Assembly (NCBI GenBank): GCA_049324575.1
Contig: JBMONI010000020.1
Span: forward strand, 1-56,878
DNA length: 56,878 nt
From: JBMONI01 sp049324575
GTDB lineage: Bacteria > Omnitrophota > Omnitrophia > Omnitrophales > Aquincolibacteriaceae
Direction: 5' to 3'
The notes beneath the pieces are model-generated. The model had not been told where the DNA came from. It saw nothing but the letters and a program-made list of their open reading frames with translations, and did not search any database. Made by a program: the position numbers and the translations under genes. Positions 34,701 through 41,499 of this stretch are shown piece by piece; the stretch's first letter is position 1, and each line of letters begins with the position of its first letter.

Positions 34701-37700
34701 TCGCGGGGGAGCCGGTCATTGTTTCCAGCGGGACCGAGATGGAAGAGCTTATTCGCGAGGAAGAATTCGTTCGGACTCCAGAACAGGCGAAAATCCAAGT
34801 GACGGCGCTTATTACGAGCATAAAGGAGAGATTTCCTGCGTTGGAGCAGACGAAGCTTGATGCGCTGCAAGAAGCTCTCGAAAAACGGCTGAAAACCTAT
34901 ATCCAGGAAGGGGATGAAACAAGTATTTTAAAAGCCGGGGCTTTGCTGGCGGCAGTGCGCATTCTTTTCGAACGCTATGAGGTCGTCCTTCCTGCGGAAG
35001 CAGTGACTTCTCCGAAGATGCAATTGATATCTCAGGGGAGGATCGAAGAGGCTCCTTTGAGCGATTCGAGCCGATGGTTCGAGAATGCGGGTGGTTGGCA
35101 GATCTCTGTCGATTCCGAAGACGCCCTGATTGCAGCTCCTGCAAGACCCGCTGAGCCTGAAGCTCCTGCTTCCGAAGAGCCGGCGGAAGCGATGTCCTCG
35201 ATCGAAGTCTTCAATGAAAATGGCGAATTTATGGGGATGGCTCCTCAAGAGGTGATCGATGCGGTCCTCGCGGAAGATTCCCGGGCCGGACAAATGTTTT
35301 CCCAGGGGGGATTCATTACCATTATCCAGGATCGGGGGACATGGGAAAATAAAGCGCAGGTGTTTGGATCGCGGGGAGTTGTTTTCATTATTCAGATGAA
35401 TGTTTCCTATGCGGCCTATGATGTTGATGGCCAAGCCCGGACTCAACTGACCGATGCGGAACGCAGTCTGGTCAGTGACGGATTGACGGCGGCTTTCGGC
35501 CAACAGGAAGAGATCCCACCGCTCGGTTTTGTCGAGCTTCGCCGAGGAAGTGTCCCGCCCGAAGAACGTCCTGATTCGCTGTTTGTTTTTGATGTGGTCA
35601 GCGAAGATGAGCAGCCTGTTTTTACGGGGATCGGTTACAAAACCAAGCTGGAGGATGTGACTCCGGACGGAACTGTGCGGCCTGCTGTTCCGCCGCCTTC
35701 AGCGGCTCCTTCTGCCGCGACACGTTCCACCCAGGTTGATTTCAAACTCGGCAGTATCAAGGAGTTTTCACTATTGACTGGCACGGATACCGTGGCAGTG
35801 CATATGGACACAGCAGGGACTCCGGGTGGGGCGATCATCGATATTCAGGGCCTTATCCGAGATGATCTGAATCCTCAGCGGGATATCGACAGGGGCATTC
35901 AGATCAATAATGTGGTTAAGCTAGGTGATTGGAAAGAAGATGAAGAAGGCCGATTGGCAGGGATCCGTATTGGAGAGGCAAGTCTTACGGATCTCGGAGA
36001 GTTCGCGCAGAGTAATGGTTTTGATCAGCCCATTCGGTCCTGGGAAAGAGTGATTCGGGTTGTGTCGCATGAAGCCCCTACGGAGGAAGGCGGACAGGTC
36101 ATCGAAAGAGCGAATATTGAGGCTGCGACACGGGCAGTTGTCGAGCTGGCCGCCAAAAATGGCGCGAAAAAGATCGTGATGCCACTTTTCGGGACAGGAA
36201 GCCGAGAAGCATCGGCCCGGGATGTCGCGAGCTGGATGCGCGCGGCTGTCGAGGCTTATATCCAGGAAACGGGATCTCCGATTGAAATAACGATCGTGAC
36301 TAACGATGAGGAAATCTTTGGCCAGATCAAAGACATGGCTTCCTCCCGCGCGGAGACGAGGGCGGATATCGGCGAGATGATTGAGCAGGTCAATAGGATC
36401 CTCGACTCAATTCCAATGCCGTCACCGAGAATGGAGGATCTTAGCGGCGTGCGGAATGTTTTCGCCCCCCAAAATACACGGGTGGGATGGCTTGAAATGG
36501 GAGCGATGCTCCGCGCTTTCGAAAAACACCTTGCCAACCGCGCCGGGGATAGGACACCCCTTACGAACGACGAGCTCGAAATCATTCGCTTTGTGTTGGA
36601 GAAGTTGCGCTTGTCGGAGAACAAAGGACGTCTTGAAGCGCTTCGACAAATGACGCCGGTTGTTGCGAAGAAATTGGAGAACATTGATCTGGATCAACTG
36701 GAAAACCAGGTTAACGCGCGACTCGGTCTTACAACGGCGGCGATTCCGGTTGCGAACGGTGCCTTGGCGGGAGCTTACGGTAACCTCTTCAAAACCGCTT
36801 ATGTCATGTTCGAGACACTTTATGCGAGCAATGTAGCCGGGGAAGTGCTGACGGCGCTTCAGGGCGATCTCGATCCTTACGCATTGATCGAGGCCATGTC
36901 GGCCCTTGCGATCGTTTTAGCGGCTGATCAGATCGAACAAAAAACCCCTGACATGGTTCTGGACATGCTTCAAGGGGCGCTCACTGCTGTCGAAGAGCGA
37001 CTTTCATCCTTCCGCGCGGAGTCGAGGATGGTGCCGGCTGAATTTGCTCGCGCAATAGCTTCACGCTCTCAAATAGGCGGACCGGTCCGGGGCGCAGAAA
37101 GAGAGGGGTTTGCTCTTGCGCAATTGAACGTAGCGAGAAACGCGATCCTTGAAGCATTAAAGAGGGTCCCAGGCGATTTTGAGGCAGAAGTGAGTTTGGG
37201 GAATGAACCGGCGGCTTGGATCACTTCGAGTGAACTGAGCACGCGGATCCAGAATAACCCGACAGGGACCGAGAATGAGCGGAATCAACTCAGGAGGCTT
37301 ATTGATGCTGCGAATGAACTTTTGAATTTACATGCAAAACAACCTGCGGCAAGGCCCCGCGCGGAACAGAGGCAAGCCGAGATGCCGAAGGTGGTGGTGG
37401 ATCTTGCCGGTGAAACGGCCCAGGTCATTTTGACGGGGAGCGATCCGGCCAGGGTGGCGGGGAGGATCCCGGAGATCCTCAGGATGCAGGGGCTCTCGGC
37501 CCAGGTATTCGGAACTATGGTCCGGAACCAGGCGGCGGTCGCGATCCAGCGGCTCGAAACGGTTGGTGTCGTGAGCCCCTACTTGGTGACGCCGGAAGTG
37601 GCGCGCGCCGTGGTCGATTTTGTGATCGAGAACTTCGTCGCCCGGATGAATTTGATCAGCGAGGAAGAGGGGAATTTCGTGATCGGACTCGATACGGAAG

Positions 37701-38224
37701 TGACGAACAGTTTCTCGGAGGCTTTGGCCAAGGTCGCGCCTTATATCCAGCTTGCGCTGGTCAACCGCGGCATGCTTAAGCAAATGGGCCGGGTGAGGGG
37801 GATGAATGTCCAGGGAGTTCCGGATTTTGAGAACATCAGAAAACCTGCCATGGCCGATAATGAGACGATCCCCGTGGTGAATGGCGAGGCGAGTCCGGAT
37901 TATCTCGGGACCAATCCGATCGTGATCGGGATCACGACCGAGGCAGGGGAGATGACGCGGGAGGATCCTTATCTTCTGGTCGTTGAAAATGTCATTAAAC
38001 TGCTTGCGGCAGTCTCGCTTGCTCGACGCGTGAAGAATACCAAGATCAAGGACGATCCTAGGGTTCAGAGCGCGATGGAGGCCGAACTGATTAAAGATCT
38101 TTTTGAGACCGGGGTCGAGACGGTCATTTCCTTCAAGAATGGTGTCCTGTCAGTGAACCGGCCGGCACTCTACGACTTCATCAAGGATTTCGCGACCCGC
38201 AAGGCGGTCGAGAAAGCCGCGTAA
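28724..38224 (+). CDS. Giant modular secreted protein with RAExR-motif linkers (3,166 aa)
   Basis: One uninterrupted frame from GTG 28724 (AGGGAG upstream). Residues 1-26 form a signal peptide. Residues about 50-540 resemble the TraB/Tiki/EreA fold (VIQDAHSIPDAQ, AVEGASAKLD, VAGGFHAEAMTRRF). Ten RAExR motifs, starting at residues 700, 798, 997, 1089, 1412, 1500, 1896, 2542, 2764 and 2879, divide the rest. Membrane helices occur near 720-870, 1005-1150 and 1320-1400. At 1509-1528 an internal RRQFLK...GGC looks like a Tat lipoprotein signal. Residues about 2350-2535 resemble a macro domain. The C-terminal 280 residues are soluble and helical. Function is unknown. It may be a gene-fusion product or a processed polyprotein. 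Confidence 0.85.
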   Translation: MKRAVALFALVTFVVTNHCVSPAFGAGVWTDAAKPAIRDAIPSEALRTLRIPDHLGTVEEHFEGTKGKTVLVIQDAHSIPDAQLAIHRLIDHFRRQYGVRLVAVEGASAKLDAVIFRAFPDKKLLKDVFKSYHEKGELAGAAAAAVFGDPGADYVGVEQWGLYEEGVSLYLAAMEKQPAILETLRAEQEALDRKKQEIYSAELLEVDRALEAFEEEHADILGTLKTLAKYRAPEAGSEIAALLRETGHPVSDLDQANIEVRELGAIVSKHLRALPPDALSKEKLRAFHEKEQAFMTSAITPHAFGLFLKEVAEAEGLKVETSEALASLMDGQQKLRDIKGTRFFERFNDYAASVKEKLFASDDERDLDAQTDELGLWRRFAMLELSSKDWERIKEELRIKNEELKMQDREKTNPLLRSSLLIINFKLFAAHMAFYMNAEARDGEFMKNLSREIGGRQAKSAVFVAGGFHAEAMTRRFREAGISYVLIMPKIGLLPENPAYRDHMRGLVSWRDYFEVENSRIDLYKAFVRATRDKLLGREGRMAKDEGRGASLVSRSSSSGLSDPRLLKDWRDGIIREMAGQGAIERSGEYTKFLDEVAGPQPKDPELEKRLARVDAFVEGLKRLESENAITPDNVLKLFQPATVQDPCAVVPFAPGNSVPGGWVVRPSGLAVPLEYAEPTAVSPQLPDQPGAVAPVSGPRAETRMTPYKYNVTAAIRRVNASQQKAASKDRSYIFSRFLTPVFGAVIALLLIDALTGGGIVNVVVALWKSLHLFEAPIFQPAAAAGIFGLFGIPVGSRAEIRSPFLDFIGRQSFWTLLTVGLVSTPTMFAVIQMSLASGAVVAFLSGLLGGGVFASAILYLMYLANLYRGNLSEFAGGLIRNASFLRPVVQMAEERFAERLHDDVAAHFTESYLIEPERMQDFIRGWTQASFLRGFFLSEQSPMISNISVDAQSPEGQPSTLRMNFRSGREILLKWTVDGERAKVETVIQPRGPISRAEMRNGAAKALALAGTAGILYVALMIAPDLRGVPLAPDLTVPAITEHINSIIGLLGNMFQGLFLWARENPGQAFGGVVVFGALRQIIRSSSRAESRMVPAEAEIQPEGLTRPVILGLVTLTTVVVFGAVWAGFAVLTGLFGASVAQAVMLPLLAIIVVGAGFMYARPQVFTGLKGFVQDLRTEQPDDTEAIARLTELQETATEILRSQETLAGKTASAREKRNARDNLDFLIRGLPVFIAEARLVSEFVDDASLSVDLEQLADSFGQFIGNADLRKEQIIILPKDLKEALAEISEKLRNSIEALTRLPGGEQDQVAAEPRDIPMWAVFMAVLGIHILVIGSALLYQYLRSPSGAQALADVSAVTALAGAMLASYSPFAIPLGFLAGIVYLIMGTRDRRAGITADGQEGPSPTAGRAENRMVENQGGGAPSIDILALRLLARFSPEELKTLAAVSKMNPEALAIIAASPIFRQTLEALAALNPLGKQEVEILGPGRLDLTSGGRAEIRMAMARRQFLKAAASFAIASFMGGCSRFFIQSERPDYPFHRYAGPLDLDAMARVPQLAGALSRDEIKRLGTEPFPDRHKDREGLGKVSSLDEAEFARKISAIAAILDEKNRNEFSREERFKAARLLWRIFEEDDKAMGTDGEYLGGRPLQALQAVVIALTKMSPEDLELKVVDYPVRLHALYDRVMNFLARKADRGRPRSIDDPKIEPRYHGMVGQAHLADVLAAAIVYTHPAFERLRYSILNGAHSMREAAEAKLRAYSGASRNPKVILNEGFMPWKTTDDADAIAAQALGEEPQRAGVVSDMSALDETDQAIAEYFKYQRKNKKLLLSNEPAVIEKYFNAAGIPIRDPGAVTERLRQLYNQALKEVSNNGLQRFSSLELLNKMESLLLTPRAELRKREGTPATARQPRRARGQKAAAPKRAERKKRTSVAPITGYPQITFWGEIEGPGVGVPAAVPWKNEKFPEPTPGREPSLPREGPNFTAAVTLEVAGEPVIVSSGTEMEELIREEEFVRTPEQAKIQVTALITSIKERFPALEQTKLDALQEALEKRLKTYIQEGDETSILKAGALLAAVRILFERYEVVLPAEAVTSPKMQLISQGRIEEAPLSDSSRWFENAGGWQISVDSEDALIAAPARPAEPEAPASEEPAEAMSSIEVFNENGEFMGMAPQEVIDAVLAEDSRAGQMFSQGGFITIIQDRGTWENKAQVFGSRGVVFIIQMNVSYAAYDVDGQARTQLTDAERSLVSDGLTAAFGQQEEIPPLGFVELRRGSVPPEERPDSLFVFDVVSEDEQPVFTGIGYKTKLEDVTPDGTVRPAVPPPSAAPSAATRSTQVDFKLGSIKEFSLLTGTDTVAVHMDTAGTPGGAIIDIQGLIRDDLNPQRDIDRGIQINNVVKLGDWKEDEEGRLAGIRIGEASLTDLGEFAQSNGFDQPIRSWERVIRVVSHEAPTEEGGQVIERANIEAATRAVVELAAKNGAKKIVMPLFGTGSREASARDVASWMRAAVEAYIQETGSPIEITIVTNDEEIFGQIKDMASSRAETRADIGEMIEQVNRILDSIPMPSPRMEDLSGVRNVFAPQNTRVGWLEMGAMLRAFEKHLANRAGDRTPLTNDELEIIRFVLEKLRLSENKGRLEALRQMTPVVAKKLENIDLDQLENQVNARLGLTTAAIPVANGALAGAYGNLFKTAYVMFETLYASNVAGEVLTALQGDLDPYALIEAMSALAIVLAADQIEQKTPDMVLDMLQGALTAVEERLSSFRAESRMVPAEFARAIASRSQIGGPVRGAEREGFALAQLNVARNAILEALKRVPGDFEAEVSLGNEPAAWITSSELSTRIQNNPTGTENERNQLRRLIDAANELLNLHAKQPAARPRAEQRQAEMPKVVVDLAGETAQVILTGSDPARVAGRIPEILRMQGLSAQVFGTMVRNQAAVAIQRLETVGVVSPYLVTPEVARAVVDFVIENFVARMNLISEEEGNFVIGLDTEVTNSFSEALAKVAPYIQLALVNRGMLKQMGRVRGMNVQGVPDFENIRKPAMADNETIPVVNGEASPDYLGTNPIVIGITTEAGEMTREDPYLLVVENVIKLLAAVSLARRVKNTKIKDDPRVQSAMEAELIKDLFETGVETVISFKNGVLSVNRPALYDFIKDFATRKAVEKAA
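29906..30004. repeat. AT-rich palindromic element inserted in frame in the giant gene
   Basis: Left arm GAATTAAGAATTAAAAATGA and right arm TTCTTCACTCTTAATTATTA are partly complementary and belong to the family at 28243-28437. The frame stays open, encoding KEELRIKNEELKMQ followed by LLRSSLLIINFKL. Composition differs sharply from the flanking GC-rich coding sequence. Confidence 0.75.
30337..30395. repeat. GGACGAAGG palindromic element inserted in frame in the giant gene
   Basis: GCGAAGGACGAAGGG and TCCCTCGTCTCTCGGTCC are imperfectly complementary around CGCGGCGCG. The encoded GREGRMAKDEGRGASLVSRS is low-complexity and unlike the folded flanks, so an in-frame insertion is likely. Confidence 0.5.
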
Positions 38225-38226
38225 AA

Positions 38227-38260
38227 AAGCAGCTGATAGCTTTTAGCTGGCTAGCTTTTA
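38227..38260. repeat. AGCTTTT tandem/palindromic repeat
   Basis: AGCTGATAGCTTTT is followed directly by AGCTGGCTAGCTTTT, two near-identical units just after the giant gene. The following bases up to 38393 hold nothing I recognise apart from a weak ATGCC/GGCAT hairpin near 38310-38327. Confidence 0.5.
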
Positions 38261-38393
38261 GGAAAACCAATACCATACCCGGAGGTGCGCCTCATTTCCC
38301 GATGTTGCATGCCTCCGGTGGGGCATGAAAGCGCAAAAACGGTTTTGGATCAGAAGCATCCCTTATTGCGCAGAGCTTTCCAGAGCCCATCTT

Positions 38394-38485
38394 TGTCATC
38401 CCGAGCGAACAACCCAAACGAAGTAGTCGAGGGATCTGGATCCTTCGACTCGTCCCGCCGTCGGCGGGACTCGCTCAGGATGACA
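38394..38485. repeat. 92-base inverted-repeat element, copy 2
   Basis: Terminal repeats TGTCATCCCGAGCGA and TCGCTCAGGATGACA enclose exactly 92 bases, the same length as copy 1 at 23071-23162, with a similar CCCGCCG centre. It lies in the gap between the giant gene and the MoeB-like gene. Confidence 0.85.
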
Positions 38486-38526
38486 GGAAAAATTTCTCCT
38501 TATCGCTTACCGCTTTCTTCTTGTGT

Positions 38527-38532
38527 TATAAT
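38527..38532 (+). promoter_or_regulatory. -10 element of the moeB-rhodanese gene
   Basis: TATAAT ends only ten bases before ATG 38543, and no ribosome site is present, so the transcript may be leaderless or nearly so. No convincing -35 was found. Confidence 0.5.
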
Positions 38533-38542
38533 TCCTTCCTTT

Positions 38543-39697
38543 ATGAAATTCACAACCGAACAACTTCAGCGCTACAGCCGTCACTTCATCCTTCCCGAGA
38601 TCGGCGAAGAGGGGCAGAAAAAACTTCTCCATGCCCGAGTCCTCATCGTGGGGACCGGCGGGCTCGGTTCGCCGGTCGCGCTTTACCTCGCGGCGGCTGG
38701 GGTCGGCACGTTGGGGCTTGTCGATTTCGACACGGTCGATCTTTCGAACCTCCAGCGTCAGATCCTCCACACGAACGATTCCATCGGGACGCCGAAACTC
38801 GATTCGGCCGAAAAGCGGATCAAGGCGATGAACCCCGATACGAAGATCGTCAAACATCCGGTCCGGATCTCTTCCGCCAATGCGCTCGGGATCATCGAAA
38901 ATTACGATATCGTCGTGGACGGGACCGACAATTTCCCGACGCGGTATCTGATCAACGACGCATGCGTGCTTCTGAAAAAACCGAATGTCTACGGCTCCAT
39001 TTTCCGTTTTGACGGGCTTGCCACCGTCTTTTGCACCGAAGCGGGCCCCTGCTACCGTTGCCTTTATCCCGATCCTCCGCCGCCGGGGATGGTCCCGAGC
39101 TGTGCGGAAGGGGGAGTGCTCGGCATTCTTCCGGGCGTGATCGGCGTGATCCAGGCCACCGAGACCGTAAAGCTGATCCTCGGGATCGGTCGGACACTGG
39201 TGGGACGCCTGCTCGTTTATGACGCGCTTCAGATGACTTTCCGCGAACTCAAGATCCGGCGCGATCCGGCCTGGCCGGTCGGGGCGGCGCATCCGACGAT
39301 CCAAGGACTGATCGATTATGAACAGTTCTGCGGGCTCGGGCGCGGGAGCGAGGCTTCCCGGGGGGATGAAGCGATCCCGGAGATCTCGCCCGACGCTTTG
39401 AAAGAGAAGATCGACCGTGGCGACGATCTTTTGCTTTTGGATGTCCGCGAGAATTTCGAGGTCGAGATCGGTTCGATCCAGGGCTCTCTGTTCATTCCTT
39501 TGGACCAGCTTCCGGCCCGTCTCGGGGAGCTTGACGCGTATAAAGACAAAGAGATCGTGGCTTATTGCCATCACGGCAATCGCAGTATGAAAGCGCTCCG
39601 GATCCTCCGAAAGGAAGGTTTCCGCGATCTCAAGAACCTCGAGGACGGGATCGACGGCTGGTCGCTTTTCGTCGATTCTTCCGTGCCGCGATATTAA
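38543..39697 (+). CDS. moeB: MoeB/ThiF-type adenylyltransferase with C-terminal rhodanese domain
   Basis: Activates a ubiquitin-like sulfur carrier (MoaD or ThiS) by C-terminal adenylation and may supply persulfide sulfur. The E1-like domain (about 1-250) has IVGTGGLGSPVALYLAAAGV, DFDTVDLSNLQRQ and DGTDNFPTRYLIND. The rhodanese domain (about 270-384) has the active-site loop CHHGNRS. The first zinc pair is CYRC, but the second CxxC expected in CPVCG is read here as AWPVG, so zinc binding is probably lost or altered. The layout equals UBA4/MOCS3-type enzymes. The ATG at 38543 is preferred over upstream frames that run through the repeat. Confidence 0.92.
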   Translation: MKFTTEQLQRYSRHFILPEIGEEGQKKLLHARVLIVGTGGLGSPVALYLAAAGVGTLGLVDFDTVDLSNLQRQILHTNDSIGTPKLDSAEKRIKAMNPDTKIVKHPVRISSANALGIIENYDIVVDGTDNFPTRYLINDACVLLKKPNVYGSIFRFDGLATVFCTEAGPCYRCLYPDPPPPGMVPSCAEGGVLGILPGVIGVIQATETVKLILGIGRTLVGRLLVYDALQMTFRELKIRRDPAWPVGAAHPTIQGLIDYEQFCGLGRGSEASRGDEAIPEISPDALKEKIDRGDDLLLLDVRENFEVEIGSIQGSLFIPLDQLPARLGELDAYKDKEIVAYCHHGNRSMKALRILRKEGFRDLKNLEDGIDGWSLFVDSSVPRY

Positions 39698-39702
39698 GAG
39701 CA

Positions 39703-39855
39703 GGCCATTAGGCAATTAGCGATTAGGTTATTAGAAACAGGCTATGAGTTTTCTCTCCCCCAATGATCGTCTTAAGGGGCATGTTTTTTTTCATAGTTTC
39801 CTAATAGCGAATGGCCTAATGATCTTCCTAATAGTTGATCGCTAATGGCTAATCC
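39703..39855. repeat. CATTAGG palindromic repeat
   Basis: Left arm CCATTAGGCAATTAGCGATT and right arm with TTCCTAATAGCGAATGGCCT are imperfectly complementary, with inner arms CTATGA and TCATAG. It fills the gap between the MoeB-like and AsmA-like genes. It differs in sequence from the other palindromes in the window. Confidence 0.7.
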
Positions 39856-39931
39856 CTGTTTTGCTTGTTGACCTTTCCCGGTGCTTCCGCTATTTTCCTT
39901 CCGGGGACTTTCCCGAGGGGATGAGACGCGC

Positions 39932-41113
39932 ATGAAAAAAATACTCTTGCAGACGCTGATCGTGCTTGCGGCTTCGTTGGCGATCCTTTTCGCCGTTTCG
40001 GGGTGGGTGGTCGGCGCGGTGTTTGAGCAGCCGCTCGAGCGGAGCCTCTCGCGTCTTTTCAATGTCCCGGTCGAGATCGAGAACCTCTATATTCACCTTT
40101 GGCCGGGGGCAGCGACCGCGGATCGTATTACCTTCTATATGCAGCCGGAATTCCAGCCGGGGCCCCATTTTGATATGCGCGATGTGCGTGTGCGTTTCGA
40201 CAGCGGCGCGATCTTGGACAAGCGCGTCGAGATCAGCTATCTCAAGCTCAACCGGCCCTTTTTTTTGATCGACCGGCGGACCTTTCCCGAGGGCGCACGC
40301 AATAACGTGATCACCTGGTACCGTCACGCGCAGATCTATACCCGCCGCCGGGATCCCGGGACGAAGTGGCCGGTCCATATCGCGCGCTTCGAGATCGAGA
40401 ACGGCACTTTTATTTTCCAGGACCGCACCGACGGCCATGAACCGCGTATTTTCAAATTCCAGGAGCTTCGGGCGGAGCTGGAGAATCTGGTCTGGCCAGT
40501 CGAGGACCCGTCGGAACTGATCCAGACGATCTGGGCGCGGGGGACCTTCGGGGAGCGGGATCCGGCGCCGCTGTGGGCCGGGGGACTTGCGAATTTCGCG
40601 ACGAGCCGGACGAGTTTCGATCTTGTCGGCGTTCTCCCGGACGGGGTCGTCCATCCGGAAAATCCTTTTTGGAACGAATTGCCGGTGAAATTCAAGGGCG
40701 GGCGGTATACGCTTCGCGCCCATGTCATCAGCCGCCTCAAGAAGCTTGAAGCCGATACCGAATTCAAATTCAGGGAATTGCAGATCCAGCCGCGGGGAAA
40801 AGGGACCGAGGCTTTATGGGGGACGACGATCAAGGCCGTTCTGAAGACCATGGAGCAGGAAAAGGAAATGGAACTTCGGATCCCGGTGCGGGGGACGCTG
40901 GCACAGCCCGAGTTCGAGTTCATGCGGGCGTTCAGCGAATCGTTCCAAAAAGCGATGGGAGAAAAAATGAAAGCGGGGGTCCAGCAGATCGGGGCTTCCG
41001 CATCGAAACTTGCCGGCGCGACCCAGGAACTGATCGTGACGGCGCCGTTGAAAGCCGTGGGGGGCGTGGTGCCGTTGCCCGAGAAGAACCATTCTCAGAA
41101 GGAGAGAGCATGA
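39932..41113 (+). CDS. AsmA/DUF748-like membrane-anchored periplasmic protein
   Basis: Protein of 393 residues. An N-terminal membrane helix (about 5-30) leads to LFNVPVEIENLYIHLWPGAA, similar to the beta-rich opening of AsmA or DUF748 proteins, which are thought to bridge the envelope and move phospholipid. The remainder is predicted beta-rich with a C-terminal amphipathic helical tail (about 340-393). The ATG at 39932 with GAGGGG upstream is chosen over 39881. It overlaps the following lipoprotein gene by ATGA. Confidence 0.68.
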   Translation: MKKILLQTLIVLAASLAILFAVSGWVVGAVFEQPLERSLSRLFNVPVEIENLYIHLWPGAATADRITFYMQPEFQPGPHFDMRDVRVRFDSGAILDKRVEISYLKLNRPFFLIDRRTFPEGARNNVITWYRHAQIYTRRRDPGTKWPVHIARFEIENGTFIFQDRTDGHEPRIFKFQELRAELENLVWPVEDPSELIQTIWARGTFGERDPAPLWAGGLANFATSRTSFDLVGVLPDGVVHPENPFWNELPVKFKGGRYTLRAHVISRLKKLEADTEFKFRELQIQPRGKGTEALWGTTIKAVLKTMEQEKEMELRIPVRGTLAQPEFEFMRAFSESFQKAMGEKMKAGVQQIGASASKLAGATQELIVTAPLKAVGGVVPLPEKNHSQKERA

Positions 41114-41499
41114 AAAAATTAGCGTGGGTCTTGGGACTTGGAGCGGTGTGGGTGGCCGGGTGCGCTTCGTCGGAGAAGCCGGCTTTTATGAGCGCGGTCG
41201 AGACGACGCAGGGCGGGGTTTCCGAGGTCAAGCTGAAGGCCGATTACAATACGATCTGGCTTGCGGTGGAAAAGGCGGTCCGTGAGCGGGGCGAGATCGA
41301 TGCCAACAATCTTTTCCTGGGGAAAATGTTCGGCCGCATCGGGAATGCCGATCTCCTGATCCGTTTAACGCAGCTACAAAGCGACTATGCCGCGCTCCGG
41401 GTGAGGGCCGTGGACCGGATCACCGGAGCGGGCGATACGGCGATGGCCGCGGAGGTCACGGAAGCCGTGACGCGCGAGATCCGGCAGAAGGCGCCATGA
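41110..41499 (+). CDS. Small lipoprotein
   Basis: Protein of 129 residues. The signal ends in VAGC, a standard lipobox, so it should be lipidated. The mature domain (VKLKADYNTIWLAVEKAVRE, LLIRLTQLQSDYAALRVRAV) resembles the short DUF3568-like lipoproteins and loosely the lipoprotein at 10488, but no function is known. ATGA overlaps link it to the AsmA-like gene before and era after, implying one operon. Confidence 0.72.
   Translation: MKKLAWVLGLGAVWVAGCASSEKPAFMSAVETTQGGVSEVKLKADYNTIWLAVEKAVRERGEIDANNLFLGKMFGRIGNADLLIRLTQLQSDYAALRVRAVDRITGAGDTAMAAEVTEAVTREIRQKAP

Noticed and set aside
30815..37375. CRISPR-like or tandem repeat array
   Set aside because: The RAExR copies are irregularly spaced (about 88-646 codons) and lie in coding sequence, so this is not a CRISPR or tandem array.
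28724..38224. Giant frame as an assembly chimera of several genes
   Set aside because: The frame is continuous over 9.5 kb without stop codons, with coding bias throughout and the same motif recurring at module borders. A chimera would be expected to break frame.
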